A stretch of 64,000 nucleotides of DNA from Bifidobacterium adolescentis ATCC 15703 (GCF_000010425.1 NC_008618.1:1791946-1855945); one strand, 5' to 3'; positions 8,992 through 21,290 are shown, numbered from the stretch's first letter. A program made the numbers and translations. The notes: generated from the letters alone by a model not told the origin.

Positions 8992-9096
8992 GGAAATCGC
9001 GGCAACGCGTGCGGTATCGAGGCGTACCGAGGGAAGGCGTACGAAGGTACGTCGACCGAGGAACAACGAAGATAACGCTCCGTTGCCGCGATTTCC
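8992..9096. repeat. Intergenic inverted-repeat element with shared core (copy A)
   Basis: Perfect 16-bp arms (GGAAATCGCGGCAACG at 8992-9007 and its complement at 9081-9096) enclose a core. The core includes GAAGGCGTACGAAGGTACG and then TCGACCG (9033-9057). Nearly the same core occurs at 42452-42477 inside copy B, whose arms have an unrelated sequence. The element sits between the convergent FKBP and nucS genes. Its function is unknown; it could be a folded RNA, a transcript 3' end or a short interspersed element. Confidence 0.75.
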
Positions 9097-9115
9097 AGAG
9101 TTGGAACCGAAAGAA

Positions 9116-9820
9116 TCAGAACAACCGTAAAGAATCGTCCTCAGTGCCCTTCATCTCCTCGTAATCCAAAAGCAGGCATTTGAAACCGCGGTCCTGCGCG
9201 AGCACGCGGGCCTGCGGGGTGATGGTCTGCGCGGCGAAGATGCCGTGCACGGGGGCCAGCAGCGGGTCGCGGTTGAGCAGATCACAGTAGCGGGTGAGCT
9301 GTTCGACGCCGTCGATGCCGCCGTTGCGCTTGATTTCGATGGCCACGTGCTCGCCGTTGCCGTCAATCGCCATGATGTCGACCGGTCCGATGGCTGTCGG
9401 GTATTCGCGGCGCACGAGCTTCGCGCCTTTGCCGATGCGTTCGATCTGTTCGGCCAGGTACTTCTGCAGATGGTCTTCGACGCCGTCCTTGATGAGGCCC
9501 GGATCCTCGCCGAGGTCGTACGATTCGTCCGAATAGATGCGCTGCAACGTCACTTCCAGCACGTCGTTCGATTTGTCGGCCGACGCGCGGATCACCTTTT
9601 GCGGCACTTCAGTATCAACGTCGTCATCGGCGTGGTCGGGGGTGATGTCCCTGATGCTGCATGGCGCGGACATCCAGTTGAGCGGCTTGTATGAGCCGAG
9701 TTCGGAGAAGATCAGCAGGCTGTTGTCCGCCTTGATGAGCAGCACGCGCTTGGCGAGCGGCAGGGAGGCGTTCAATCGTTCGGAATATTCGGCAGAGCAG
9801 TCAGCAACAATAATTCGCAC
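9116..9820 (-). CDS. nucS: Endonuclease NucS (mismatch-specific, EndoMS)
   Basis: This 234-residue nuclease of the NucS/EndoMS family is known to cut both strands at mismatches and to carry out non-canonical mismatch repair in many Actinobacteria that lack MutS/MutL. It has an N-terminal DNA-binding/dimerisation half and a C-terminal RecB-like nuclease: GPVDIMAIDGNGEHV (catalytic Asp), AIEIKRNGG (Glu-x-Lys) and QLTRYCDLL (Q-xxx-Y). The extreme C-terminus SLRLF resembles a sliding-clamp-binding peptide, consistent with the family's dependence on the beta clamp. The start is GTG at 9820; TAGGGT lies 8 nt upstream and there is no Shine-Dalgarno, so it is likely leaderless. Confidence 0.94.
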   Translation of the reverse strand: MRIIVADCSAEYSERLNASLPLAKRVLLIKADNSLLIFSELGSYKPLNWMSAPCSIRDITPDHADDDVDTEVPQKVIRASADKSNDVLEVTLQRIYSDESYDLGEDPGLIKDGVEDHLQKYLAEQIERIGKGAKLVRREYPTAIGPVDIMAIDGNGEHVAIEIKRNGGIDGVEQLTRYCDLLNRDPLLAPVHGIFAAQTITPQARVLAQDRGFKCLLLDYEEMKGTEDDSLRLF

Positions 9821-9902
9821 GAGGCACTACCCTACCATGCGCGTCGCCGTACGTACGGCATACGTATTCGCGGCGGCGGAAAGCCACGTAAAAGACAAAA
9901 GC

Positions 9903-9946
9903 GGCCCGGTAATCGCAATACAAAAACATATTGCGATTACCGGGCC
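9903..9946 (-). terminator. Intrinsic terminator of the atp operon
   Basis: GGCCCGGTAATCGCAATA and its exact complement form an 18-bp perfect stem with an 8-nt loop, 24 nt past the atpC stop, followed on the minus strand by GCTTTTG. The unusually long stem contains the heptamer TTGCGAT seen in several other spacers. Confidence 0.9.
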
Positions 9947-9969
9947 ACCTTACGTCAAGCGGAAACGGC

Positions 9970-10247
9970 TTATTCGGCGCGCTTCACGTTGGTTCCACGC
10001 TCGACCGCGACGGTGAGCTTGTTCGAATCGAAGGAGATGAAGCCGTCAGTCACCTCGAAGGAGAGGCGATTGCCTTCAGGATCCACCACAACGATGGTTC
10101 CTTCCTTGATCACGGTCAGCACAGGCTCGTGGTCGGGCAGGATGCCCATTCCGCCTTCGGAGGCGGGAATGGTAACGGACTTCGCCGTGCCGTGCCACAC
10201 AGGGTGGTCAGCGGCGACGATGTTCACCTGCATAGTCGATCCGGCCA

Positions 10248-10248
<1 letters not shown>
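9970..10248 (-). CDS. atpC: ATP synthase F1 subunit epsilon
   Basis: The 92-residue epsilon subunit is part of the rotor's central stalk and inhibits ATP hydrolysis. MQVNIVAADHPVWHG and SVTIPASEGGMGILPDHEPVL are the standard N-terminal beta-domain motifs. It is shorter than E. coli epsilon (about 139), ending after the beta-sandwich without a full C-terminal helical hairpin; short epsilons are usual in actinobacteria. The ATG at 10248 overlaps the atpD stop (TGATG), giving translational coupling. An in-frame ATG at 10233 is the alternative start. It is the last gene of the operon. Confidence 0.95.
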
Positions 10249-12661
<2,413 letters not shown>

Positions 12662-12664
12662 GAA

Positions 12665-14293
12665 TCACTTCTCTCCTGCGACGATCTTTTCCTGCTCGAC
12701 CGGAGTGGTGTGCTTCTCGTCAGGCTTCTTCTCGACCAGCGGCTTGCCCGCGCTGGTCACGAAGGTCTCACGGAACGCTTCCACGGCCTTGTCGAGGGCA
12801 GCCTCGGTGTCGGCGGTGAAGTCTTCGGTCTCGCGAATGGTCTTGAGGATATCGGTGTTGTGATCCAGATAATCCAGCATGCCCTTTTCGAACGGCAACA
12901 CGTCGCTGATTGGCAGGTCATCCATCTTGCCATGGGTGCCGGCCCACACGGACACGACTTCCTGTTCCATCGAATACGGGGAGAACTGCGGCTGCTTCAG
13001 GAGCTCGGTCAGGTGGGCACCACGGTTCAGCTGAGCCTTCGAAGCCGCATCCAGATCGGAAGCGAACATGGCGAAGGATTCCAGCGAACGGTACTGCGCC
13101 AGCGAGATCTTCAGCGTGCCGGAGACCTTCTTCAAGGCCTTCGTCTGGGCAGCGCCACCGACTCGGGACACGGAGATGCCGACGTCCACAGCAGGACGCT
13201 GGTTCGCGTTGAACAGGTCGGACTGCAGGAAGATCTGGCCATCGGTGATGGAAATCACGTTGGTCGGAATGTAGGCGGACACATCGTTCGCCTTGGTCTC
13301 GACGATCGGCAGGCCGGTCATCGAGCCGCCGCCGAGGTCATCGGAAACCTTGGCGCAACGTTCGAGCAGACGGGAGTGCAGATAGAACACATCGCCCGGG
13401 TAAGCCTCACGCCCCGGCGGACGACGCAGCAGCAGGGAAATCGAGCGGTAAGCCTCAGCCTGCTTCGACAGATCGTCGAAGACGATGAGCACGTGCTTGC
13501 CGTTGTACATCCAGTGCTGTCCGATGGCGGAACCGGTGTACGGTGCGATGTACTTGAAGCCTGCGGAATCGGAAGCCGGGGAAGCCACAATGGTCGTGTA
13601 CTCCATAGCGCCGGCCTCTTCCAGGGACTGCTTCACCGATGCGATGGTGGAGCCCTTCTGACCGACGGCCACGTAGATGCAGCGGACCTGCTTCTTCGGG
13701 TCTCCGGATTCCCAGTTGCGCTTCTGGTTGATGATCGTATCGATTGCGATAGCGGTCTTACCGGTCTGGCGGTCGCCGATGATGAGCTGGCGCTGGCCAC
13801 GTCCGATCGGCGTCATTGCGTCGATGGCCTTCAGGCCGGTGGACAGCGGCTCGTCAACCGGATGACGATGCATAACGTCAGGTGCCTGGGCCTCGAGAAT
13901 ACGACGGCCTTCGGTCTTGATTTCACCAAGACCGTCAATCGGGTTGCCTAGCGGGTCCACGACGCGGCCAAGGTAGCCGTCGCCGACGGGCACGGAGAGC
14001 ACTTCGCCGGTACGACGCACTTCCTGGCCTTCCTCGATACCGGTGAAATCGCCGAGGATAACCACGCCGATTTCGCGGGCGTCAAGGTTGAACGCCAGGC
14101 CAAGCGTGCCGTCTTCGAAGGTCAGCAGCTCATTGGCCATGCAACCAGGCAGTCCCGTCACGTGCGCAATGCCGTCGCCAGCGGTCGCGACATAACCGAC
14201 TTCCTGGGTCGGAGTGTCCGACGGCTTGTACGACTCGACGAACTCATCGAGCGCCTTGCGTATCGTGGTGGGATCAATGGTAAGTTCTGCCAT
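12665..14293 (-). CDS. atpA: ATP synthase F1 subunit alpha
   Basis: The 542-residue non-catalytic nucleotide-binding subunit alternates with beta in F1. It shows Walker [12 protein letters not shown], the visual-arginine segment [14 protein letters not shown] and the end-of-barrel region [16 protein letters not shown] place the start at the ATG at 14293 because AAGGAGT sits at ideal spacing; a GTG two codons earlier would be too close to that site. The C-terminal tail is charged and extended ([17 protein letters not shown]). It is followed by atpG after 3 bp. Confidence 0.98.
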   Translation of the reverse strand: MAELTIDPTTIRKALDEFVESYKPSDTPTQEVGYVATAGDGIAHVTGLPGCMANELLTFEDGTLGLAFNLDAREIGVVILGDFTGIEEGQEVRRTGEVLSVPVGDGYLGRVVDPLGNPIDGLGEIKTEGRRILEAQAPDVMHRHPVDEPLSTGLKAIDAMTPIGRGQRQLIIGDRQTGKTAIAIDTIINQKRNWESGDPKKQVRCIYVAVGQKGSTIASVKQSLEEAGAMEYTTIVASPASDSAGFKYIAPYTGSAIGQHWMYNGKHVLIVFDDLSKQAEAYRSISLLLRRPPGREAYPGDVFYLHSRLLERCAKVSDDLGGGSMTGLPIVETKANDVSAYIPTNVISITDGQIFLQSDLFNANQRPAVDVGISVSRVGGAAQTKALKKVSGTLKISLAQYRSLESFAMFASDLDAASKAQLNRGAHLTELLKQPQFSPYSMEQEVVSVWAGTHGKMDDLPISDVLPFEKGMLDYLDHNTDILKTIRETEDFTADTEAALDKAVEAFRETFVTSAGKPLVEKKPDEKHTTPVEQEKIVAGEK

Positions 14294-14364
14294 GATCACT
14301 CCTTATTGTTGTTTTTAAATTCAGTCAAGTCTTGTTTCAGGCTTGTTCACCGTGTGGCGTGCCG

Positions 14365-15192
14365 TCAGGCGGTCGCCTTCACCGTGCGCTGAAGATGTTG
14401 CAGCTGTGCGACCACCGTGTTGTCGGTGACCTCGTCGCCCACCTGGATGCGCATACCACCCAGGACGGTCGGATCGACCACCGAGTTGATGTGCACCGGA
14501 TGGCCGGTCTTCGCCGAATAGATGGCGACGAGCTTCTTGACCTGCTCCTTGCTCAGTGGCGTTGCCGTGGTGACGGTGACCATCGATTCGCCCATATGAC
14601 GGGAGAACTTGTTGATCAGCCACTGAATGGTCTGCAGATAGCGGCGATTGCGCAGATTGCAGGTCGCATGCTCGGCCAGACGCTTGGTCACCACATTGAA
14701 GTCGGCATTGCCGATCAGGCTGTACAGCAGCTTGATACGGGCTTCGGCGGGGACGGTTGCGTCATACAGCTTGCTGCGTACGACCGGAAGGTTGAGCAGT
14801 GCGGAATGCAGCTGGGCAAGCTCGATGGAGACCTGCAGAGTAGCATTCGTGTGGTCCGCGTAGTACATCATGCCATCCACACCGAAATCCTCGGCGGCAT
14901 TGGCGATGTCGGACACGCGGCTCCAACGGCGGGCCACCAGATCGGACATGATTTCCATCGTCAACGGATGGGCTTCATCTCCAATGAGGGTCTTGACTAC
15001 CGCAACCTTGTCTTCGACTGGGCGCGACGGGTCGGTGAGGGCACGTTCAAGCTGGATGTTGTGGTCGAGCACGTTGGTGATCGTGAACAGTTCGTTCCCG
15101 ATACGCCATGCGTCCTCGCCGCTGTCACGCAGCTTGGGGGCCAGCGAGTCACGCGAAACGCGGTCTGCGATACGCGATGCTTCTCCTCGCAT
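14365..15192 (-). CDS. atpH: ATP synthase subunit delta (peripheral stalk)
   Basis: The 275-residue delta subunit joins the b-subunit stator to the top of F1. It is about 100 residues longer than E. coli delta (177). It has an N-terminal helical extension (MRGEASRIADRVSRDSL) and the usual C-terminal signature PVHINSVVDPTVLGGMRIQVG. Long deltas are common in actinobacteria. The start at 15192 follows GGGAGGTG. It lies 29 bp after atpF and 71 bp before atpA. Confidence 0.96.
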   Translation of the reverse strand: MRGEASRIADRVSRDSLAPKLRDSGEDAWRIGNELFTITNVLDHNIQLERALTDPSRPVEDKVAVVKTLIGDEAHPLTMEIMSDLVARRWSRVSDIANAAEDFGVDGMMYYADHTNATLQVSIELAQLHSALLNLPVVRSKLYDATVPAEARIKLLYSLIGNADFNVVTKRLAEHATCNLRNRRYLQTIQWLINKFSRHMGESMVTVTTATPLSKEQVKKLVAIYSAKTGHPVHINSVVDPTVLGGMRIQVGDEVTDNTVVAQLQHLQRTVKATA

Positions 15193-15221
15193 TGGTCACC
15201 TCCCTTTCTTGAAGGTTTCGA

Positions 15222-15743
15222 TCACTTCTTGTCGCTGTCCAGTTCGGCGATCATCTGGTCGATCATCGTCGACTGCACGTCGTCGCTTTCCAGCTTGCTG
15301 CCCAGGATCTTGCCGGCCAGTGCCGTTGCCAGCACGCCGACCTCACCCTTCAGGCTCACCAGAGCCTGCTGCTGCTGGGATTCGATGGAACGCTGGGCGG
15401 TGGCGGTGATCTGCGCCGCATCAGCCTCGGCACGGGTACGTGCGTCGGCGATGATGTGCGATGCTTCCGCGCGAGCGTCGTCGCGGATCTTGGAAGCCTC
15501 GACGCGTGCGTTGCTCAGCTGGGCATCGTACTTCGCCTTGGCTTCGTCGGCATCCTTCTGGGCCTGTTCGGCCTTGGCGATGCCGCCTTCGATCTTGGCT
15601 GCGCGCTCATCGAACACGGCCTGGAACTTCGGCAGGAAGAACTTGTAGAAGAACACGGCGACGATGATCAGAATGACCAACGACCAGAAAATGTCGTAGC
15701 TTTTCGGAAGGAACAGTTCCATCTCGCTAGCTGCGGTCACCAT
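15222..15743 (-). CDS. atpF: ATP synthase Fo subunit b
   Basis: The 173-residue b subunit has one N-terminal membrane helix (about 18-38, IFWSLVILIIVAVFFYKFFL) and a long hydrophilic alpha-helix rich in Ala, Glu, Asp and Arg that dimerises to form the stator stalk. The start at 15743 follows AAAGGAGGAAG. The length and topology are normal. It lies between atpE and atpH in the operon. Confidence 0.96.
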   Translation of the reverse strand: MVTAASEMELFLPKSYDIFWSLVILIIVAVFFYKFFLPKFQAVFDERAAKIEGGIAKAEQAQKDADEAKAKYDAQLSNARVEASKIRDDARAEASHIIADARTRAEADAAQITATAQRSIESQQQQALVSLKGEVGVLATALAGKILGSKLESDDVQSTMIDQMIAELDSDKK

Positions 15744-15802
15744 AGTGTCTTCCTCCTTTCACGTTCGTTTGCGTCTTCGGTGTTTACCTTGGGGATCAAG
15801 CC

Positions 15803-16896
<1,094 letters not shown>

Positions 16897-17136
16897 TCAC
16901 GCCTCCTGCTCTTGTGTCAGCTGTTAGTCTAGCCCAACAGCTGAGTCGAATGTGACATTCCGGTTACCAAACCAGAACATCCTTCGGGTTCTATGTTAAC
17001 GCGCCCATAAACGCGTTCGCATACCAGCCCCGAATGGCTGCAAAGGATTATCAGACCGTGGCTAGACAACATTCCGCACCGGGAGCTTTCCCCTACTACC
17101 GTATAGCGAAAACCGGCGTTTCGCACGTTGCGGGGA

Positions 17137-17165
17137 CTATTAGACACAACCACGGCCGTTGTCGA
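17137..17165 (-). promoter_or_regulatory. Candidate promoter of the atp operon
   Basis: On the minus strand TCGACA is followed after exactly 17 nt by TAATAG. This places transcription start about 230 nt upstream of atpB and gives a long leader. It is the best -35/-10 pair I could see in the 491-bp gene-free stretch 16897-17387. The rest of that stretch holds the metA terminator, a palindromic operator-like site and otherwise nothing I can name. Confidence 0.4.
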
Positions 17166-17223
17166 TTCGGCCTATTTCACCCCCATTCACACCAAAATAG
17201 ACATCGTTTGCAACACTGCTTGA

Positions 17224-17235
17224 TAAAACGTTTTA
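17224..17235. promoter_or_regulatory. LacI-family-like palindrome TAAAACGTTTTA
   Basis: A perfect 12-bp palindrome with central CG, of the type bound by LacI/GalR-family regulators, lies upstream of the candidate atp promoter. A near-identical 12-mer (TAAAACGCTTTA) lies at 18856-18867 upstream of glgE. Regulator identity is unknown. Confidence 0.35.
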
Positions 17236-17308
17236 CTTAACATATCGCACCATAATATATGACGGCGAAAATGAAACGATGTCGCAGCAGGCAACAAAAA
17301 CCGCGCAA

Positions 17309-17345
17309 AAAGCCCACGACACCGCGCAAAAGCGGCAATCGTGGG
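17309..17345 (-). terminator. Intrinsic terminator of metA
   Basis: TCGTGGG/CCCACGA outer stem with an inner CCGC/GCGG pair; on the minus strand it is followed by CTTTTTG. It begins 43 nt after the metA stop. Confidence 0.8.
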
Positions 17346-17387
17346 ACAATCGCCAATACTTGTCAGTACTCGCCGATCTTCGTGAAA

Positions 17388-18422
17388 TCAGCCGCGAATG
17401 ACACCGTATCCATCGTGCGAGAACGGCGTGAACGCGTCGACACGCGGAGAACCGGGCTCGTGCCGGATCGAACGGTCGGTGCCGAGGCGCTTCTCCTCGC
17501 GCAGCTGCGGTACTTCGCTCAAATCGTAAGGCGTAGTCTGATAGACCCAGTTGAGCCAGTTGCGCCACAGCAGGTTGGCGTGGGCGCGCCAGGCGAACAG
17601 CGGTTCGAGCTTCGGATCGTCGTGCGGGAAATAGTTTTCGGGGAACGGCACGTTGGTCATGCCCTTCTTCATATCCCTCTCGTATTCCTCGGCGAGCGTG
17701 TACTTGCCGTATTCCCAATGGCCGAGCGCGAACACTTCGGAGAAGTCACGCGTGGCGATGAGCCCCGGGCCGGACTTCGGACCCCACGTGAGCACCTGCA
17801 GCTCGGGATTATGGGCGATATCACCCTCGTTGACCCCCGCCAGGCGGGAATGCGGTTGCAGGCAGATCTCGTCGAAACCGTTGGTGAGGAAGCAGTATTC
17901 GTCCTGCAGATACTGGGGGAACACTCCAAAGAGCTTCTCCGGCAGCAGCTCCTTGCGCACGCCGTACCGATAGTTGAGCGCGCCCATCGCGCCCCAGCAC
18001 AGGTACATGGTGGAGAAGACGTGGGTGGATGCCCAGTCGAGAATCTGCTTGAACTCGTCCCAGTAGTCGACCTGCTCGAAATCGAGGTGCTCGACGGGCG
18101 CTCCCGTCACCACAAGACCGTCGTAATAGTTGTCTTTGAACGCATCGAGCGTCTCGTAGAACTTCACCAGATGGTCGGCGCTCACGTGCGTGGCCTCGTG
18201 GGTGGAGGTCTTCATGAAGTCGACCTCGACCTGCAGCGGGCTCTTGGAGATCAGACGCAGCAGTTGCGTTTCGGTCTCGATCTTCTTCGGCATGAGGTTC
18301 AGAATCACCAGCTTGAGCGGACGCACACGCTGGCGCTCCGCTTCGGGCTTTTCAAGCGCGAAGATGCGCTCGGAGTCGAGAATGTCTCTGGCCGGAAGGC
18401 CGCTGGGAATCTTGATAGGCAT
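17388..18422 (-). CDS. metA: Homoserine O-acyltransferase (probably acetyl-specific)
   Basis: This 344-residue cytosolic enzyme acylates homoserine, the first committed step of methionine synthesis. It contains the nucleophile motif YLCWGAMGAL (Cys) and downstream His and Glu residues (ALGHWEYGKYTLAEEY). In the acyl-specificity loop the sequence reads GAPVEHLDF where E. coli MetA has GAPLGLVEF. Published work assigns Glu at this site to acetyl-CoA users and Gly to succinyl-CoA users, so I infer homoserine acetyltransferase activity. The start at 18422 is preceded by both AGGAAAC and a CATAAT box 7 nt upstream. An in-frame extension running through the tRNA-fMet region is an artefact. Confidence 0.94.
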   Translation of the reverse strand: MPIKIPSGLPARDILDSERIFALEKPEAERQRVRPLKLVILNLMPKKIETETQLLRLISKSPLQVEVDFMKTSTHEATHVSADHLVKFYETLDAFKDNYYDGLVVTGAPVEHLDFEQVDYWDEFKQILDWASTHVFSTMYLCWGAMGALNYRYGVRKELLPEKLFGVFPQYLQDEYCFLTNGFDEICLQPHSRLAGVNEGDIAHNPELQVLTWGPKSGPGLIATRDFSEVFALGHWEYGKYTLAEEYERDMKKGMTNVPFPENYFPHDDPKLEPLFAWRAHANLLWRNWLNWVYQTTPYDLSEVPQLREEKRLGTDRSIRHEPGSPRVDAFTPFSHDGYGVIRG

Positions 18423-18618
18423 GTTTCCTATTATGGTGCGGACCCGGATATGGCGTATTCGGCGGTTTTCATCGACGGTCCGCAGCGTTATACGAAAAAA
18501 CGGATAACGCGTTATCGGATATGCGATTCCACTAGCAGCGCAATATGCGACACGCCGATTTGACTTATTAGCCAACATCCGTAAAGTAGTTAAAGCTGCC
18601 TCAATGAAGGCAAGCCGA

Positions 18619-18695
18619 CGCGGGGTGGAGCAGCTCGGTAGCTCGCTGGGCTCATAACCCAGAGGTCCATGGTTCAAATCCATGCCCCGCTACCA
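18619..18695 (+). tRNA. Initiator tRNA-Met (CAT)
   Basis: The 77-nt tRNA starts CGCGGGGTGGAGCAGC. Position 1 C faces T at position 72 (an unpaired end, the initiator hallmark). The anticodon stem CTGGG/CCCAG carries the three G-C pairs typical of initiators around loop CTCATAA. CCA is encoded. It is followed by an intrinsic terminator. Confidence 0.95.
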
Positions 18696-18698
18696 ATT

Positions 18699-18735
18699 GA
18701 AACCGGAAGCCTTTTGGTTTCCGGTTTTTTGTTTT
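18699..18735 (+). terminator. Intrinsic terminator of tRNA-fMet
   Basis: AAACCGGAA and TTCCGGTTT form a stem directly followed by TTTTTGTTTTT, 4 nt after the tRNA 3' end. Confidence 0.92.
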
Positions 18736-18855
18736 TCTAGGACGTCTCGCTCCTTTTATATAAAGTCCCCATACATATCGAACGCAACCGACGCGCACAA
18801 CGTATGGTCATGCCGCTGTAGCCTTCATAATCGAACATAATCGCAAAACATGTAT

Positions 18856-18867
18856 TAAAACGCTTTA
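18856..18867. promoter_or_regulatory. LacI-family-like operator upstream of glgE
   Basis: TAAAACGCTTTA, a near-palindrome with central CG, lies about 85 bp before the glgE -10 box. It fits a carbohydrate-responsive LacI-type regulator controlling an alpha-glucan enzyme, but no regulator gene is adjacent. Confidence 0.35.
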
Positions 18868-18952
18868 CCAAAAGTATTTGAAGAAAGCACTTGTAGCCGC
18901 ATCGCCGTAATCGTTACGAAAAGGGAAATCACAAAAAGAACACAACTACCTC

Positions 18953-18958
18953 TATAAT
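18953..18958 (+). promoter_or_regulatory. -10 box of glgE (leaderless)
   Basis: A consensus TATAAT ends 7 nt before the glgE ATG, so transcription should begin at or next to the start codon. No Shine-Dalgarno is present and no convincing -35 is visible. Confidence 0.65.
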
Positions 18959-18965
18959 CGGCTAT

Positions 18966-21224
18966 ATGAATGAAGCAACATCATCAAGCGCGACACCGCG
19001 CACAAAGGCAACAGCAAAGACAACAGCTAAAGCAGCGGCCACAAAGACAACGAGGACAGCCGCGAAATCAACCGCGAAGACGACAACCAAAAAACCAACC
19101 ACCAAGCGCACTTCCAAGCCGAAAACCGCAACGAAGCGAACCGTCGGCGAAACTCCAGCACCTATCATCAACCGCACCAGCCCGGAACAGTTCGGCCGCG
19201 TAAACGTTCTTGACATCACTCCGTCCGCCGAAAACGGCCTGTACCCGGCCCGCGTGGAGCTTGGCGAGGCATTCAAGGTCACCGCGCAGGTGTTCATCGA
19301 AGGCCGCACCAAGGCCGGCGCCACCGTGTCCGTGCGCAACACGCGTGGCACCGAGAAGGGCCGCTTCCCGATGATCTGCACCAACCCCGGCCTGGACCGC
19401 TGGGAAGCGATGGTCAAGATCGGCGACCACAGCGACCTGAAGCCATGGGAAGACGGCTACGCCGACGTCAAGAAGCAGCTCGGCGAATGGCACATCGTGG
19501 TCGAAGGCTGGGAGGATACGTACGCTTCCTGGCTGCACGACGCGCAAATCAAGGTCGAGGTCGGCGACGATGCGGAGAACGCGCTGGAATCCGGCGCGCA
19601 GCTGCTGGAACGTTGGGCTGGCGCACGCGATTCCAAGCTGACCGCCGACGACAAGAAGACGCTGCGCGAAGCGGCGAAGGCCGTTGCCGACAAGTCGCTC
19701 GACGCGACCGCGCGTCTTGCCGCGGCGACCACCGACGCAATCGCAAGCCTGCACGAAACCAATCCGCTGCGCGACGGCCTGAGCGCGTCGAATCCGCAGC
19801 GCTTCCGCGTGGAACGTCCGAAGTCGAGCTTCGCCGCATGGTACCAGTTCTTCCCGCGTTCCGAAGGCGCGTATTTCGACGCCGACGGCAAGATCGTGCA
19901 GGGCACGCTGAAGACGGCGCTGTCCGGCCTCGACCGCGCGAAGACCGAAGGCTTCGACATCGTGTACCTGCCGCCGATCTTCCCAATCGGCGTGACCAAC
20001 CGCAAGGGCCGCAACAACACGCTGATCGCCGGACCGCACGATCCGGGCTCCCCGTTCGGCATCGGCTCCGAGCTAGGCGGCCACGACACCGTCGACCCGC
20101 TGCTCGGCACCATGGACGATTTCAAGGCGTTCTGCGATTACGCGCACAAGCTGGGCATCGAAGTGGCGCTCGACTTCGCGCTGCAGTGCTCACCTGACCA
20201 CCCGTGGGTCAAGCAGCATCCGAACTGGTTCCGCACCAAGCCGGACGGAACGATCGCATTCGCCGAGAATCCGCCGAAGAAGTACCAGGACATCTACCCG
20301 ATCGATTTCAACGCCGACATGGAAGGCATCGAAGCGGAAACCGAACGCATCATGGGCCTGTGGATCAAGGCCGGCGTGACGATCTTCCGCGTGGACAACC
20401 CGCATACCAAGCCGGTGCGTTTCTGGCAGGACGTGATCGCCGCCGTGACGAAGAAGCATCCGGAGACGCTGTTCCTGGCCGAGGCGTTCACCCGTCCGGG
20501 CATGATGCGCGCGCTGAGCTATGCCGGCTTCACGCAGTCGCACTGCTACTTCCCGTGGCGCAACACCAAGGAGGAGCTTGAGGAGTACTTGGAGGAGACC
20601 AACGGCGACGGTGGTTTCTACCAGCACAACACCTTCTGGCCGTCCACGCCGGACATCATGACCGCCTACCTGCGCGACAACGGTATCGCCGGTCACGCGG
20701 TGCGCGCGGCGCTCGCCGCGATGGGCTCTCCGAGCTGGGGCATCTACAACGGCTATGAGCTGATCGAGAACAAGCAGCGTCCGGGCTTCGAAGAGCAGAT
20801 CGACAACGAGAAGTACGAAGTCAAGGTGCGCGATTGGGACGAGGCCGACAAGTACGGCATCTCCGAGCTGCTCACCTCGCTCAACAAAATCCGTTCCGAG
20901 CATCCGGCATGCCGCAGCTACCACAACCTGCACGTCCTGCCGAGCGACGATGCGGGCGTGGTGGCGTTCCTGCGCCAGACCCCGGCCGAGCTTACCGGTA
21001 CCGGCAAGCCGGATACGGTGATCGTGGTGGTGAACCTCGACGGCCACAACGCGCATCAGTCCATCATCCACATCGAGCTGCCGGACTTCGGTTTCGCCAC
21101 CGACAAGCCGCTCAAGGTGCGCGACGAGCTGACCGGACGCGAGTTCGAGTGGAGCTGGGACAACTACGTCTCGCTGGCACCGTGGGCCGACGTGGCGCAC
21201 GTGCTGACGGTGGTCGAGGACTGA
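18966..21224 (+). CDS. glgE: Alpha-1,4-glucan:maltose-1-phosphate maltosyltransferase (GH13_3)
   Basis: This 752-residue cytosolic enzyme extends alpha-glucans using maltose-1-phosphate. The GH13 hallmarks are the nucleophile region FRVDNPHTKP, the acid/base LFLAEAFTRP and the early barrel motif IVYLPPIFPIGVTNRKGRNN. The N-domain ILDITPSAENGLYPARVELGE-type segment (residues about 79-99) matches GlgE. Before it lies an unusual tail of about 70 residues, almost only Thr, Ala, Lys, Ser and Arg, resembling a histone-H1-type or disordered basic tail. TATAAT 7 nt upstream of the ATG supports the long form. The C-terminal 35 codons are duplicated at 27315-27424 at the far end of the inserted island. 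It is monocistronic, with a terminator downstream. Confidence 0.95.
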   Translation: MNEATSSSATPRTKATAKTTAKAAATKTTRTAAKSTAKTTTKKPTTKRTSKPKTATKRTVGETPAPIINRTSPEQFGRVNVLDITPSAENGLYPARVELGEAFKVTAQVFIEGRTKAGATVSVRNTRGTEKGRFPMICTNPGLDRWEAMVKIGDHSDLKPWEDGYADVKKQLGEWHIVVEGWEDTYASWLHDAQIKVEVGDDAENALESGAQLLERWAGARDSKLTADDKKTLREAAKAVADKSLDATARLAAATTDAIASLHETNPLRDGLSASNPQRFRVERPKSSFAAWYQFFPRSEGAYFDADGKIVQGTLKTALSGLDRAKTEGFDIVYLPPIFPIGVTNRKGRNNTLIAGPHDPGSPFGIGSELGGHDTVDPLLGTMDDFKAFCDYAHKLGIEVALDFALQCSPDHPWVKQHPNWFRTKPDGTIAFAENPPKKYQDIYPIDFNADMEGIEAETERIMGLWIKAGVTIFRVDNPHTKPVRFWQDVIAAVTKKHPETLFLAEAFTRPGMMRALSYAGFTQSHCYFPWRNTKEELEEYLEETNGDGGFYQHNTFWPSTPDIMTAYLRDNGIAGHAVRAALAAMGSPSWGIYNGYELIENKQRPGFEEQIDNEKYEVKVRDWDEADKYGISELLTSLNKIRSEHPACRSYHNLHVLPSDDAGVVAFLRQTPAELTGTGKPDTVIVVVNLDGHNAHQSIIHIELPDFGFATDKPLKVRDELTGREFEWSWDNYVSLAPWADVAHVLTVVED

Positions 21225-21253
21225 TTTTTGGTCCCAGCCGACTTTAACAAGGA

Positions 21254-21290
21254 GCGCGGGCAGACCATTCAAATGGCTCACCCGCGCTTC
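21254..21290 (+). terminator. Stem-loop after glgE
   Basis: GCGCGGG and CCCGCGC pair, with an inner CCATT/AATGG helix, about 30 nt past the glgE stop. It is convergent with the ABC operon and may serve both. Only a short T-tract follows. Confidence 0.65.

Noticed and set aside
18423..18683. N-terminal extension of metA through the tRNA-fMet gene
   Set aside because: It would translate the complement of a tRNA. The conserved MetA start (MPIKIPSG) with AGGAAAC lies at 18422.
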